From: Afipia sp.
GTDB taxonomy: Bacteria > Pseudomonadota > Alphaproteobacteria > Rhizobiales > Xanthobacteraceae
DNA length: 64,000 nt
Reading direction: 5' to 3'
Assembly: GCA_030652315.1 (NCBI GenBank)
Contig: JAUSAX010000013.1
Coordinates: 62,001 to 126,000, forward strand
Below, one piece after another: positions 1 to 8,640 of the stretch. The notes below the pieces were generated by a model, which did no database searches, was not told the DNA's origin, and saw only the letters and a program-made list of their open reading frames with translations. Every line of letters starts with the position of its first letter. The first letter of the stretch is position 1. A program made the translations under genes and the position numbers.

Positions 1-147
1 AAACTAACAAAAAGCCCTTATTTTATCGGTGTAATATACGATTCACCGTTTCAAATAAACCATCTCTTTATGCTGTTATTTAAGCTGATCTTCAAACGCC
101 TCCCTTAGTTTGCACCTATCAGGCGAGACAAAAGTTTCGTCGAATAA

Positions 148-161
148 GTCGTAAAAACGAC
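148..161. promoter_or_regulatory. Short inverted repeat before ldtR
   Basis: The sequence GTCGT-AAAA-ACGAC is a perfect 5-bp inverted repeat ending 15 bases before the ldtR start codon. It could be an operator for the MarR-type regulator itself, but it is short and may be chance. Confidence 0.2.
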
Positions 162-176
162 AACAGGGGAAGTGTC

Positions 177-689
177 ATGATCAAAGCCGCCGCTACGGCA
201 GTTGAACCTGCTCGCGACAACGCCGCTGCACCCGTGCAGCCGCTCTATCTCGAAGCTCTTACGCTGGTTGAACGTCTGCATCGCCGTCTGCTCGATGTCA
301 TCAAGGATGAATTCGATCGCCGCGGTCGCAACGACATCAATTCGGTGCAGGCTCTGCTGCTCTATAACATCGGCGACAAGGAATTGACCGCCGGTGAGTT
401 GCGCACGCGCGGCTACTACCTCGGCTCCAACGTCTCGTACAATCTGAAGAAGCTTGTCGAGATGGGCTTCCTCGATCATCAGCGTTCGCGCGTTGATCGC
501 CGCTCGGTCCGGATTCGTCTGACCGCGCAGGGCCAGGAAATCCGCCACATCGTCGACGCGCTGTATCAGAAGCACGTCAAGACGGTGGAGCAGGTTGGCG
601 GCATCTCGAACGCCGAGTTCGCGACGCTGAACAAGTCGCTGCATCGCCTCGAGCGCTTCTGGACCGACCAGATCCTGTATCGGCTCTGA
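177..689 (+). CDS. ldtR: MarR-family regulator, LdtR type
   Basis: This 170-residue protein has a MarR winged helix-turn-helix. The recognition helix region lies at about residues 79-99 (GYYLGSNVSYNLKKLVEMGF) and the basic wing at about 101-116 (RSRVDRRSVRIRLT). The N-terminal 20 residues are Ala-rich and probably disordered. In Liberibacter and Sinorhizobium, LdtR controls an L,D-transpeptidase and cell-envelope stress genes; the same role here is inferred from resemblance only. ATG follows a purine-rich AGGGGAAG about 7 bases upstream. It is monocistronic, followed by about 900 bases of mostly non-coding DNA. Confidence 0.85.
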   Translation: MIKAAATAVEPARDNAAAPVQPLYLEALTLVERLHRRLLDVIKDEFDRRGRNDINSVQALLLYNIGDKELTAGELRTRGYYLGSNVSYNLKKLVEMGFLDHQRSRVDRRSVRIRLTAQGQEIRHIVDALYQKHVKTVEQVGGISNAEFATLNKSLHRLERFWTDQILYRL

Positions 690-865
690 GCCTTTCACAA
701 ATTCGGGTCAGCCGGCGGGAGCGCGATTGCGCTCTCTAACAAGATCGGCGGCCCATCGTTCTTCCTTGCAGTTTTACGCCGGTGCCCTCCGGCTGTTACC
801 GAAGTGCACGAAGATGCACGCGGAAGAATTCCGCACGAGTTTCCCCTGGTGTGGGATATGCGACT

Positions 866-898
866 CAGAGCGCGATCTGCAGAAGATCGCGCTCTGAA
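866..898. repeat. Perfect 14-bp hairpin
   Basis: TCAGAGCGCGATCT and AGATCGCGCTCTGA are perfect reverse complements separated by 5 bases (GCAGA). No T tract follows, so this is probably a REP-like element rather than an intrinsic terminator. It lies 10 bases before a second palindrome, suggesting a composite repeat. Confidence 0.6.
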
Positions 899-908
899 TT
901 ATTTGAGG

Positions 909-955
909 GCGCATGATCTTTCGCCGAACCGCTCACACTTCGGCGGATCATGCGC
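909..955. repeat. REP-like palindrome, GCGCATGATC ends
   Basis: The outer arms GCGCATGATC and GATCATGCGC are perfect complements, and the inner arms CGCCGAA/TTCGGCG pair after a 2-base bulge. From memory, palindromes with these GCGCATGATC ends are dispersed in Bradyrhizobium-group genomes; copy number in this genome cannot be seen here. Confidence 0.6.
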
Positions 956-1085
956 TGCGCCTTCGGGCGCCTTTTCGCGTTTGGTTTCGAGAATCGACTC
1001 GTAAACGAGTCCTGAATCCTCGCCCGCCAAGAGCAAAAATATCGCCCGAGACTCTTGCGCGGACTCTTTCCATCATCCTCAAATC

Positions 1086-1193
1086 ATGAGGCCGATTCTC
1101 AAATTCGCCGGCGACCGGCTGCAGGTCGTATTGATGTTCGTGCTGCTGGCCGCGTGCTCGCTGAACGTGATGTTCCTTTACGCGCGGCTCTAG
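1086..1193 (+). CDS. Possible 35-residue membrane miniprotein
   Basis: A short frame encodes a 35-residue peptide with a charged N-terminus (MRPILKFAGDR) followed by one hydrophobic segment at about residues 12-32 that contains LLAACSL, then YARL. It resembles the single-span small proteins common in alphaproteobacteria. The ATG has only a weak upstream purine run (CATCCTCAAATC). I do not recognise a family, and coding potential is judged only from the amphipathic layout and the clean stop. Confidence 0.35.
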   Translation: MRPILKFAGDRLQVVLMFVLLAACSLNVMFLYARL

Positions 1194-1504
1194 GCGCGTC
1201 GCCCGTTTGGGCGGTGAAACCACCTCCATTTTTCGGAATTGCGCCTTTCGGCGCGAATTATGTTGCCCAACCCGGGCGGCTCCGGACCCGGAATGTGGGC
1301 AAAAAGGCCAGCAGAAAGGCTCGAGCCGGGCTGGGCGCAGCCAAAACCGCGCCTGCGGCGCGGATTGGCGCCCGGCCAGTTGGCACCCGGCCCACTGGGG
1401 CGGCAGAAAACGGGACTGTCTGGCATAAATAGCGGCCCACGGGCTTGGAACTTGGCCACCCCCGCCAGATATGGTATCTCGCGGCTGCCGCCCTTGATGC
1501 CACA
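1194..1504. other. GC-rich intergenic stretch before glyA
   Basis: About 310 bases with small GC hairpins (GCGCC-TTTC-GGCGC at 1241-1254 and CCGCGCC-TGC-GGCGCGG at 1347-1363). The glyA promoter or leader must lie in this stretch or just after it. Open frames on both strands are typical of GC-rich non-coding DNA; I see no supported gene and no riboswitch I recognise. Confidence 0.5.
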
Positions 1505-1552
1505 GAGCATTTTCAGGAAAAGTGGAAACCGGTTTTCCGTTAGAAAATGCTC
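1505..1552. repeat. Dispersed-type palindrome, GAGCATTTT ends
   Basis: GAGCATTTT at the left and AAAATGCTC at the right are perfect complements. Inside, GGAAA and TTTCC segments (GGAAACC/GGTTTTCC) can also pair. From memory, palindromes with GAGCATTTT ends and a GGAAAACCGG-like centre are dispersed in Bradyrhizobium-group intergenic DNA. It ends 57 bases before the glyA start, so it would be transcribed in the glyA leader. Confidence 0.6.
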
Positions 1553-1608
1553 CTAAACTGACCGCCCGTAGCCGTCTCGAAGGCTGCGGCGGTGGAGATA
1601 TTTGATCC

Positions 1609-2910
1609 ATGAGCTCATCTGCCAAGACTGCTTCCGCTCCCGACTCGTTTTTCACGGCTTCGCTCGCGCAGGCCGACCCGGAGATCGCAAATGCGATCAA
1701 GGGTGAACTCGGTCGTCAGCAGCATGAGATCGAACTGATCGCGTCGGAAAACATCGTCAGCCGCGCCGTTCTCGAGGCGCAGGGTTCGGTGATGACCAAC
1801 AAGTACGCGGAGGGCTATCCGGGCGCGCGCTACTACGGCGGCTGCGAGTTCGTTGACGTTGCCGAGACGTTAGCTATTGAGCGCGCCAAGAAGCTGTTCG
1901 GTGCGGGCTTCGCTAACGTGCAGCCGAATTCCGGCAGCCAGATGAACCAGGCGGTATTTCTGGCGCTGTTGCAGCCGGGCGATACCTTCATGGGCCTCGA
2001 TCTCGCGGCGGGCGGACATCTCACCCACGGCGCGCCGGTCAACATGTCCGGCAAGTGGTTCAAGCCGGCGCATTACACTGTGCGCCGCGAGGACCAGATC
2101 ATCGATATGGACGCGGTGGCGAAGCAGGCGGAAGAGATCAAGCCGAAGCTGATCATCGCCGGCGGCTCTGCCTATTCGCGCAGCTGGGACTTCAAGCGTT
2201 TCCGCGAAATCGCCGATAGCGTCGGCGCATATCTGCTGGTCGATATGGCGCATTTCGCTGGTCTGGTTGCCGGTGGCGTGCATGCCTCGCCGGTGCCGTA
2301 TGCGCACGTGACCACGACGACGACGCACAAGTCGCTGCGCGGGCCGCGCGGTGGTTTGTTCCTCCGCAATGACGAGGCGATCGCCAAGAAGCTGAACTCG
2401 GCGATCTTCCCCGGCCTGCAGGGCGGGCCGCTGATGCACGTGATTGCCGCCAAGGCCGTCGCGTTCAAGGAAGCGCTGCAGCCGGACTTCAAGATCTACG
2501 CCAAGAACGTGGTCGAGAACGCCAAGGCGCTCGCGGAAACGCTGCGCTCCAACGGCTTCGAGATCGTCTCTGGCGGCACCGATAATCACCTGATGCTGGT
2601 CGATCTGCGGCCAAAGGGCCTCAAGGGCAACGTGTCCGAGAAGGCGCTGGTCCGCGCCGGTCTCACCTGCAACAAGAACGGCATCCCGTTCGACCCCGAA
2701 AAGCCGTTTGTCACCTCCGGCCTGCGTCTCGGCACGCCGGCTGCGACCACGCGTGGCTTCGGCGTTGCCGAATTCAAGCAGGTCGGTGCGCTGATCTCGG
2801 AAGTGCTCAACGCCGTCGCCCAGTCGGGCGAAGGTTCCGCACCTCTGGTCGAGGCGTCGGTGAAGGAGAAGGTGAAGGAACTCACCAGCCGCTTCCCGAT
2901 CTACCAGTAA
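1609..2910 (+). CDS. glyA: Serine hydroxymethyltransferase
   Basis: GlyA converts serine and tetrahydrofolate to glycine and 5,10-methylene-tetrahydrofolate, the main cytosolic one-carbon source. The 433-residue protein matches the usual length. It has the N-terminal block [10 protein letters not shown] (42-51), the glycine-rich YPGARYYGG (70-78) and the PLP-lysine motif TTTTTHK with the lysine at about residue 241. The ATG is preceded by GGAGATATTTGATCC. nrdR follows 10 bases later on the same strand, so the two are probably co-transcribed. Confidence 0.97.
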   Translation: MSSSAKTASAPDSFFTASLAQADPEIANAIKGELGRQQHEIELIASENIVSRAVLEAQGSVMTNKYAEGYPGARYYGGCEFVDVAETLAIERAKKLFGAGFANVQPNSGSQMNQAVFLALLQPGDTFMGLDLAAGGHLTHGAPVNMSGKWFKPAHYTVRREDQIIDMDAVAKQAEEIKPKLIIAGGSAYSRSWDFKRFREIADSVGAYLLVDMAHFAGLVAGGVHASPVPYAHVTTTTTHKSLRGPRGGLFLRNDEAIAKKLNSAIFPGLQGGPLMHVIAAKAVAFKEALQPDFKIYAKNVVENAKALAETLRSNGFEIVSGGTDNHLMLVDLRPKGLKGNVSEKALVRAGLTCNKNGIPFDPEKPFVTSGLRLGTPAATTRGFGVAEFKQVGALISEVLNAVAQSGEGSAPLVEASVKEKVKELTSRFPIYQ

Positions 2911-2920
2911 GGGATCGCGC

Positions 2921-3406
2921 ATGCGCTGCCCAAGCTGCAACAGTCTCGATACGCAGGTGAAGGATTCACGGCCGACGGAAGATTCGGCTGTGATCCGGCG
3001 GCGGCGCGTCTGCATGGCGTGCAACTTCCGCTTCACCACCTTTGAGCGCGTGCAGCTTCGCGAACTCACTGTCATCAAGCGCAACAGCCGCCGCGTTCCG
3101 TTCGACCGCGACAAGCTGGTGCGCTCGCTCCAGATCAGCCTGCGCAAGCGCCCGGTCGATCCCGAGCGCGTCGAGAAGATGGTGTCCGGCATCGTGCGCG
3201 AACTTGAAAGCGGCGGCGAGGCGGAAATTTCCTCGGAGGTCATCGGCGAGACCGTGATGGAGCATCTGCGCCAGCTCGACGACGTGGCCTATGTCCGCTT
3301 CGCCTCAGTCTATCGCAATTTCCGCGAGGCTAAGGACTTCGAGGCCGTGCTGGGCGAACTGTCGGGCGAGGACGAACCGCCGCGGCCGGCGGTCGTGCGC
3401 AAGTGA
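2921..3406 (+). CDS. nrdR: Transcriptional repressor NrdR
   Basis: NrdR senses (d)ATP and represses ribonucleotide reductase genes by binding paired NrdR boxes. The 161-residue protein has the zinc ribbon (Cys3, Cys6, Cys31, Cys34) with the basic RRRR segment, then an ATP-cone from about residue 49 to 139 ([14 protein letters not shown]). Length is typical. glyA-nrdR-rib is a common alphaproteobacterial order. The start ATG is 10 bases after the glyA stop. Confidence 0.96.
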   Translation: MRCPSCNSLDTQVKDSRPTEDSAVIRRRRVCMACNFRFTTFERVQLRELTVIKRNSRRVPFDRDKLVRSLQISLRKRPVDPERVEKMVSGIVRELESGGEAEISSEVIGETVMEHLRQLDDVAYVRFASVYRNFREAKDFEAVLGELSGEDEPPRPAVVRK

Positions 3407-3436
3407 TTTTTTCACGGCGCGGCGTTCGCTAATCCG

Positions 3437-3512
3437 CTAGTGATCCGGTTCTGACATTCGTATTACCTTCCAGCAGGCATCCTTACGAATGTCAGAACCA
3501 AAGGATCACTAG
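3437..3512. repeat. Palindromic element with CTAGTG ends, copy A
   Basis: CTAGTGATCC-GGTTCTGACATTCGTA at the left pairs with TACGAATGTCAGAACC and GGATCACTAG at the right, with an AAA bulge on the right arm. The loop is about 21 bases. It has the size and form of a miniature inverted-repeat element. It shares its CTAGTG/CACTAG termini with a second palindrome only 11 bases away. Confidence 0.75.
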
Positions 3513-3523
3513 AATTATAATTT

Positions 3524-3599
3524 GCTAGTGTCCTTTCGTATCCGACGTTCGCTCGGAAGGTGCCGCAGGTGAAGCGAACGTCGGATACGGGACACTAGC
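3524..3599. repeat. Palindromic element with CTAGTG ends, copy B
   Basis: GCTAGTGTCC...CGTATCCGACGTTCGCT pairs with AGCGAACGTCGGATACG...GGACACTAGC. Like copy A it is 76 bases long and ends in CTAGTG/CACTAG, but the interior differs. It stops about 30 bases short of the chosen ribD start, so it may sit in the ribD leader or separate ribD from nrdR transcription. Confidence 0.75.
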
Positions 3600-3629
3600 T
3601 TGATTGCTGTGCCGGATACCCTGACCCCA

Positions 3630-4748
3630 ATGTCTTCTGACTTCATGTCTCAAGATTTGCGTTACATGCAGCTTGCGCTGGCGCTTGGCCGGCGCGGGCA
3701 GGGCCATACCTGGCCGAATCCCGCCGTCGGCTCCGTCATCGTCAAGGATGGCGTCATCGTCGGGCGCGGCTGGACCCAGCCGGGCGGGCGGCCCCATGCC
3801 GAGCCGGAGGCCTTGAAGCGCGCGGGCGAGGCGGCACGCGGCGCGACGCTCTATGTCACGCTGGAGCCGTGTTCGCATTTCGGGAAATCGCCGCCCTGCG
3901 CGGACGCGATTATCGCGGCAGGCATCGCGCGCGTTGTCTCTGCCATTGAAGATCCAAATCCCGAAGTCGGAGGGCAGGGCCACGCGCGGCTGCGGGCTGC
4001 GGGCATCGCGGTGGAAGTCGGTCTTTGCAAGGACGAAGCTGCCCGCGATCATGCGGGGCACTTCCTGCGCGTCGGCGAGAAGCGCCCATTCGTCATTTTG
4101 AAGCTGGCGGTGTCCGCCGACGACAAGATTGCTGCGGCGGGTCATCGTCCGGTCGCCATCACCGGCGAAGCGGCCAAGGCGCGGGTACATCTGCTGCGCG
4201 CGCAGAGCGACGCTATTCTGGTCGGTATCGGCACGGTGCTCGCCGACGATCCGCTGCTCACCGTGCGCCTGCCGGGACTTGAGACACAATCGCCGGTGCG
4301 CGTGGTGCTGGATCGTGCGTTGCGGCTGCCGGGCACCAGCCAACTGGTCCATTCCGCGCGGCAGACGCCGCTCTGGGTGATGACGTCCGATCTGTCGGAA
4401 GCCCCCGCTGCGATGAAACTCGGCGCGGCGGGTGCGCAGGTCTTGCGTGTGCCTGTGACGACCACACCGCCGCCCGGTCTCGATCTGAAATCCGTTTTAA
4501 ACGCGCTGGCCGAGCGCGGCGTCACGCGGCTGATGGTCGAGGGCGGCGCGCGGGTGGCGTCGTCGTTCCTGAGCGCCGGTCTGGTCGATGAGGTCTGGCT
4601 GCTGCGTGGGCCGAATGACATCGGCATGGATGGTATTCCGGCGCTCGATACGCAGCCGCTGTCTGCCATCACCCAGTCGCCTCGCTGGCGCGCGCGTGCT
4701 ACCGAGACGTTGGATAAAGACACTCTTACGATCTATGAGCGTATCTAG
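3630..4748 (+). CDS. ribD: Riboflavin biosynthesis deaminase/reductase RibD
   Basis: RibD deaminates the pyrimidine product of GTP cyclohydrolase II and then reduces its ribose side chain. The N-terminal deaminase domain has HAE at 56-58 and the zinc motif PC-x8-C (Cys81, Cys90). The C-terminal reductase domain (about 152-372) contains VGIGTVLADDPLLTVR (198-213) and VEGGARVASSFL. I chose ATG 3630 (372 residues). A TTG at 3600 is in frame but touches the palindrome, and an ATG at 3645 is also possible. The stop is immediately followed by the ribE start. Confidence 0.94.
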   Translation: MSSDFMSQDLRYMQLALALGRRGQGHTWPNPAVGSVIVKDGVIVGRGWTQPGGRPHAEPEALKRAGEAARGATLYVTLEPCSHFGKSPPCADAIIAAGIARVVSAIEDPNPEVGGQGHARLRAAGIAVEVGLCKDEAARDHAGHFLRVGEKRPFVILKLAVSADDKIAAAGHRPVAITGEAAKARVHLLRAQSDAILVGIGTVLADDPLLTVRLPGLETQSPVRVVLDRALRLPGTSQLVHSARQTPLWVMTSDLSEAPAAMKLGAAGAQVLRVPVTTTPPPGLDLKSVLNALAERGVTRLMVEGGARVASSFLSAGLVDEVWLLRGPNDIGMDGIPALDTQPLSAITQSPRWRARATETLDKDTLTIYERI

Positions 4749-5357
4749 ATGTTCACCGGCATCATCACGGACCTTGGCGAAATCACCAGCATCACGCCGA
4801 CAGCGCAGGGGCAGTTGCACCGGCTGCGGATTGCGTGCCGTTATGACCAGACCACCATCGCAGACGGCGCGTCGATCGCCTGCAACGGCGTGTGCCTCAC
4901 GGTCGTTCAGTCCGGCGTCGATCAGGGCAGGACATGGTTCGACGTCGATGCCGCTGCCGAAACGCTGCGGCTGACAACGGCGAAGGGGTGGGGCAAGGGG
5001 ACGCGCCTCAATCTCGAACGCGCGCTCAAGATCGGCGACGAACTCGGCGGGCACATTGTTGCCGGGCATGTCGATGGCATTGCGACGATTGTCGTGCGCG
5101 AGGATCTGCCGGACATGGCAAGGTTCGAGCTCCGAGCGCCGCGCGATCTCGCGAAATTCATTGCGGCGAAGGGATCGGTGGTCCTCGATGGCGCTTCGCT
5201 GACGGTCAACACCGCCGTTGACGATGTATTTTCCGTTCTCATCATTCCGCATACGCTGCAGGTGACGACGCTGAGCGCCTGGCGCGTGGGATCGGAAGTC
5301 AATCTCGAGATCGATCTGATGGCGCGCTACGCCGCGCGATTGATCGAGATGAAATAG
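4749..5357 (+). CDS. ribE: Riboflavin synthase
   Basis: Riboflavin synthase dismutates two 6,7-dimethyl-8-ribityllumazine molecules to riboflavin. The 202-residue protein begins with the hallmark MFTGIITDLG and contains the two repeated lumazine-binding barrels. The paired motifs are CNGVCLTV (45-52) in the first and LDGASLTV (146-153) in the second, with GHIVAGHVDG at 101-110. Its ATG directly abuts the ribD stop codon, so it is translated from the same message. ribH, its substrate supplier, lies 2.8 kb downstream beyond two unrelated genes. Confidence 0.96.
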   Translation: MFTGIITDLGEITSITPTAQGQLHRLRIACRYDQTTIADGASIACNGVCLTVVQSGVDQGRTWFDVDAAAETLRLTTAKGWGKGTRLNLERALKIGDELGGHIVAGHVDGIATIVVREDLPDMARFELRAPRDLAKFIAAKGSVVLDGASLTVNTAVDDVFSVLIIPHTLQVTTLSAWRVGSEVNLEIDLMARYAARLIEMK

Positions 5358-5413
5358 GAATCTGCCGGAGCGCCCGATGGCGCAGGCTGGCGAGGCAGAG
5401 CGGCGGGATTGGC

Positions 5414-6082
5414 ATGCGCAAGCAACTCACCGATCAACAGGTCGAGGTCTTCCGGGAACGGCTGCTTCGCGCGGCCGAGAAACTCTTTGCCAAGCACGGC
5501 GTTGCTGGCGTGTCGATGCGCCAGATCGCACAGGCGCTCGGTTACAGTCAGACCGCTGCCTATCGCTATTTCGCCAACAAGGACGAAATTCTCGTGGCGA
5601 TGCGGGCGGCCGCTCTGGACCGTTTCTGCGGACACCTTGAAGCGGCGTTCGATCCGGTGAGGGATGCCCGCAAGAATGCGCGTGCCGTCGGGCAGGCGTT
5701 TCTCGATTTCGCGCTGAAGCATCCCGACACCTATCGGCTGATCTTCTTCACGGAAAATCTTGAGGAGGCGATTGCTCCGCAGTTCCCCGGGACGATGACG
5801 CGCTTCCGCGCCACCATGACCACCTATGTGCAGGCGCTTGTCGATGCCGGGCATATCGAGGGTGATGTCAGGACATTGGGCGAGACGTTTTTCTCTGCCG
5901 CGCACGGCATCGTCATGATGCACATGAGCGGCCTGTTGCGCACGGTCCGCGAGCGGGACGAGCTGCATCTGGCCTCCATGCGCTTGATCGCCAGTGGCGC
6001 GGGAATGTCCAATGCTCCGCGCGCCGATTCGCCAAAGCCTGTCAGGATTGTAAACGCGCGTGCTGTATCCCGCAAAACTTGA
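5414..6082 (+). CDS. TetR/AcrR-family regulator
   Basis: This 222-residue protein has an N-terminal TetR helix-turn-helix (AAEKLFAKHGVAGVSMRQIA, then LGYSQTAAYRYFANKDEIL). The C-terminal ligand domain contains FLDFALKHPDTYRLIFF, the pattern of the TetR WHG-type domain. It ends about 90 bases before the acyl-CoA synthetase gene, so it may control that gene and sense an acyl-CoA or fatty acid; this is inference from adjacency. Nothing in the protein links it to riboflavin. Confidence 0.85.
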   Translation: MRKQLTDQQVEVFRERLLRAAEKLFAKHGVAGVSMRQIAQALGYSQTAAYRYFANKDEILVAMRAAALDRFCGHLEAAFDPVRDARKNARAVGQAFLDFALKHPDTYRLIFFTENLEEAIAPQFPGTMTRFRATMTTYVQALVDAGHIEGDVRTLGETFFSAAHGIVMMHMSGLLRTVRERDELHLASMRLIASGAGMSNAPRADSPKPVRIVNARAVSRKT

Positions 6083-6170
6083 CGGTGTTAAATTAATTAA
6101 ATAGCGTGCCACCAAAATCGTGGACGCGCTCCGGCGTGATCGACTGAGACCAGTTCAACGGGGGATTCAG

Positions 6171-8033
6171 ATGCCGCTTTTCAGCGATTATCCAGTTGCA
6201 ACGCTCAAGGACGTCATCAAGTTCGAATCCGAGAAAACGCTCGAACAGCGCTACGATGTGCGCAGCGTCTACGACATTTTCGCCAAGAGCGCGGCGCGTC
6301 ATCCTGACCGTACCGCATTGACCATGCTGATGACGGGCGCGGACGATGAGACGCCGCGTCTCGTCACGTACCAGCAGATGCTTGATGGGGTCACCCGCGC
6401 GGCGAATTTCTTCGTGAGCCTTGGCGGGCCGGGGGCGGGTGTCGCCTACATCCTCCCAAGTCTGGTTGAGACCCACTTCACGCTCTGGGGTGCGGAGGCT
6501 ACCGGTTACGCGGTGCCGATCAACTTCCTGTTGCAGGCGCAGAACATCGCCGATCTCGTTCGCGCATCTGGTGCGAAGATTCTGGTCGCGCTCGGTCCGC
6601 ATCCGCAACTGGATATCTGGCAGAAAGCGGTTGAAGTCGGAAAGCTGCTACCGCACATCAAGCTGGTGCAGGTCTCACTGTCGGATGCGCCGTTGCCGGA
6701 GGGTGTGTTCGGCTTTGGCCCGGGCTTGAAGGCGCAGGACGGCAGCGCGCTGGCGTTCGGTAGGGCGCGCGGCGGCGATGACGTCGCCGCTTACTTCCAC
6801 ACCGGAGGAACGACCGGGTCACCGAAGCTCGTCACGCATACCCATCGCATGCAGATCGCGGCGGCGTTCGGTGGAACGGTGCTGCAGGATCTGAGCGATA
6901 CCGACGTCATCACGAACGGCCTGCCGCTGTTTCACGTTGCCGCGACGATTTCCTGCGGGCTGTCGTTTTTCATCGCGGGCGCAAACATTCTCGTTCTGTC
7001 GCCGGCGGGGATGCGCAATCCGGCCATCATCAAGAATTTCTGGAAGATCGTGGAGCGCTATCGCGCGACCGTGATCGGCGGCGTGCCGACGGCGCTGGCC
7101 GCATTGCTCAATGTGCCGGTCGATGCCGACATTTCATCGGCGCGCTATAGTATTTCCGGCGCGTCGTTGCTGCCGCGCGCGGTCGCGCTGCAGTACCAGA
7201 AGATGACCGGGACCATGATCCACGAAATTCTCGGCATGACCGAAACCGGCGGGCTGGTATCCATCGATCCGGCCGCTGCAGACCCTGTGCTCGGTTCGGT
7301 GGGCATCCGGCTGCCGTACACGCAGGTCGTCGTTCGGAAGCTCGGCGCTGACGGTTCGCTGGGCGAGGCCTGCGCGCCCCACGAGGTCGGCGTCATGACC
7401 GTATCCGGCCCGAACGTCACGCCGGGCTACAAGGACCGAAGCCAAAACGGCGACGCGCTGCGCGACGGTTATCTCGACAGCGGCGATCTGGCCTACACCG
7501 ACGAGCAGGGGCGGCTGTTCATCGCCGGACGTTCGAAGGATCTCATCATCCGCAGCGGTCACAATATCGATCCCGTTCTGATCGAGGACGCTTTGCAGTC
7601 CCATCCGGCGGTGGCTCTTGCGGCTGCCGTCGGGCAGCCGGACAAATATGCCGGCGAATTGCCGGTGTGTTACGTGGCGCTTAAGCCGGGCGCGCAGGTG
7701 ACCGCCGACGAACTGAAGGCCCACGCAGAGCCGCTGATCGCGGAGCGCCCGGCATGGCCGAAGCAGATCATCGTCATCGACGCCATTCCGGTCACCAGCG
7801 TCGGCAAGATCTTCAAGCCGCAGTTGCGCACCGACGCCGTCCAGCGGCTTGTCGCCCAGGTGGTTGCGGAAGCCGCCGGGGCGGCCGACGCTGTGATTGA
7901 CGTTGCGGCGGGCGGCAAGCGCGGCATTGACGTCACGGTGATGCTGCCGCGCGCGATGGCTGACCGGCACGCCGCGGTTGAGAAGGCGCTGGACGGCTAT
8001 CTGTTCGATTACAAGGTGACGCAGGCCAATTGA
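6171..8033 (+). CDS. Acyl-CoA synthetase (AMP-forming)
   Basis: An adenylate-forming ligase that would activate a carboxylic acid to its CoA thioester. The ATP-binding loop YFHTGGTTGSPKL is at about residues 210-222, then GMTETGG, LDSGDLAYTDEQG, and the hinge region GRSKDLIIRSGHNI. The C-terminal VTSVGKIFK carries the catalytic lysine. ATG 6171 follows GGGGGATT and gives 620 residues; an in-frame GTG at 6120 has no such site. The last 60 residues or so beyond the usual end are an extra tail. The substrate is unknown. Confidence 0.9.
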   Translation: MPLFSDYPVATLKDVIKFESEKTLEQRYDVRSVYDIFAKSAARHPDRTALTMLMTGADDETPRLVTYQQMLDGVTRAANFFVSLGGPGAGVAYILPSLVETHFTLWGAEATGYAVPINFLLQAQNIADLVRASGAKILVALGPHPQLDIWQKAVEVGKLLPHIKLVQVSLSDAPLPEGVFGFGPGLKAQDGSALAFGRARGGDDVAAYFHTGGTTGSPKLVTHTHRMQIAAAFGGTVLQDLSDTDVITNGLPLFHVAATISCGLSFFIAGANILVLSPAGMRNPAIIKNFWKIVERYRATVIGGVPTALAALLNVPVDADISSARYSISGASLLPRAVALQYQKMTGTMIHEILGMTETGGLVSIDPAAADPVLGSVGIRLPYTQVVVRKLGADGSLGEACAPHEVGVMTVSGPNVTPGYKDRSQNGDALRDGYLDSGDLAYTDEQGRLFIAGRSKDLIIRSGHNIDPVLIEDALQSHPAVALAAAVGQPDKYAGELPVCYVALKPGAQVTADELKAHAEPLIAERPAWPKQIIVIDAIPVTSVGKIFKPQLRTDAVQRLVAQVVAEAAGAADAVIDVAAGGKRGIDVTVMLPRAMADRHAAVEKALDGYLFDYKVTQAN

Positions 8034-8142
8034 GGCGGATTCGGAGCTGCATCCCTGCCTTGAAAAGGGGCTGTTGTGCTTGGCTTTGTGGCGTTCAGCG
8101 ACTACAAACGCGCAAACACTGAAACCCTTTTGACTGGATGGA

Positions 8143-8640
8143 ATGATGGTCGAACCGCGCCGCGCAGAACTCAAGGATCAAACCGACATCAGCGGCGCGA
8201 CCGTCGTCATCATTGAGGCCCGGTTTTACGACGATATTCAGGAAGCGTTGCTTCAGGGAGCGATCAAGGAGCTGGAAGCCGCGGGCGTCGGCTACGACGT
8301 GATCAGCGTTCCGGGCGCGCTCGAAATTCCGGCAGCGATCGCGATTGCGCTCGACGCATCGAAGAAGAACGGCCGGCAGTACGATGGCGCGATCGCGCTG
8401 GGCTGCGTGGTGCGCGGCGACACCATCCACTTCGAGATCGTGTCGATGGAATCGTCGCGTGCGCTGATGGACCTTGCCGTGGCGCGCAGCCTGCCGCTCG
8501 GCAACGGCATCATTACTGTGAATACGACGGAGCAGGCGTGGGAACGCGCCCGCGCCGACAAGCTGAACAAGGGCGGCGACGCGGCTCGCGCGGCGCTCAC
8601 CATGATGCGTATCAAGAAGCGTTTGGCGAAACCGCTATGA
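8143..8640 (+). CDS. ribH: 6,7-dimethyl-8-ribityllumazine synthase
   Basis: Lumazine synthase condenses the RibD-derived pyrimidine with 3,4-dihydroxy-2-butanone 4-phosphate. The 165-residue protein has the substrate-binding block VPGALEIP and the phosphate/catalytic segment [12 protein letters not shown], both diagnostic. The last four bases (ATGA, 8637-8640) are also the nusB start, so the two are translationally coupled. Adjacent ATGs at 8143 and 8146 are both possible starts. Confidence 0.96.
   Translation: MMVEPRRAELKDQTDISGATVVIIEARFYDDIQEALLQGAIKELEAAGVGYDVISVPGALEIPAAIAIALDASKKNGRQYDGAIALGCVVRGDTIHFEIVSMESSRALMDLAVARSLPLGNGIITVNTTEQAWERARADKLNKGGDAARAALTMMRIKKRLAKPL

Larger units (their letters stand above)
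690..1085. other. Intergenic stretch with two palindromes
   Basis: About 400 bases with no convincing gene. It holds a strong hairpin (866-898) and a repeat-like palindrome (909-955), listed separately. Open frames here lack ribosome-binding sites and run through the palindromes. Confidence 0.6.

Noticed and set aside
948..1700. 250-residue open frame on the minus strand across the glyA promoter region
   Set aside because: It is Arg/Pro-rich, starts inside glyA, and runs through two palindromic repeats; typical shadow of GC-rich DNA.
1870..3243. 457-residue frame on the minus strand opposite glyA-nrdR
   Set aside because: It is a full shadow of two clear genes on the plus strand and has no family features.
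3437..3629. FMN riboswitch before ribD
   Set aside because: The structure is two simple palindromes; I do not see the conserved multi-branch RFN pattern.
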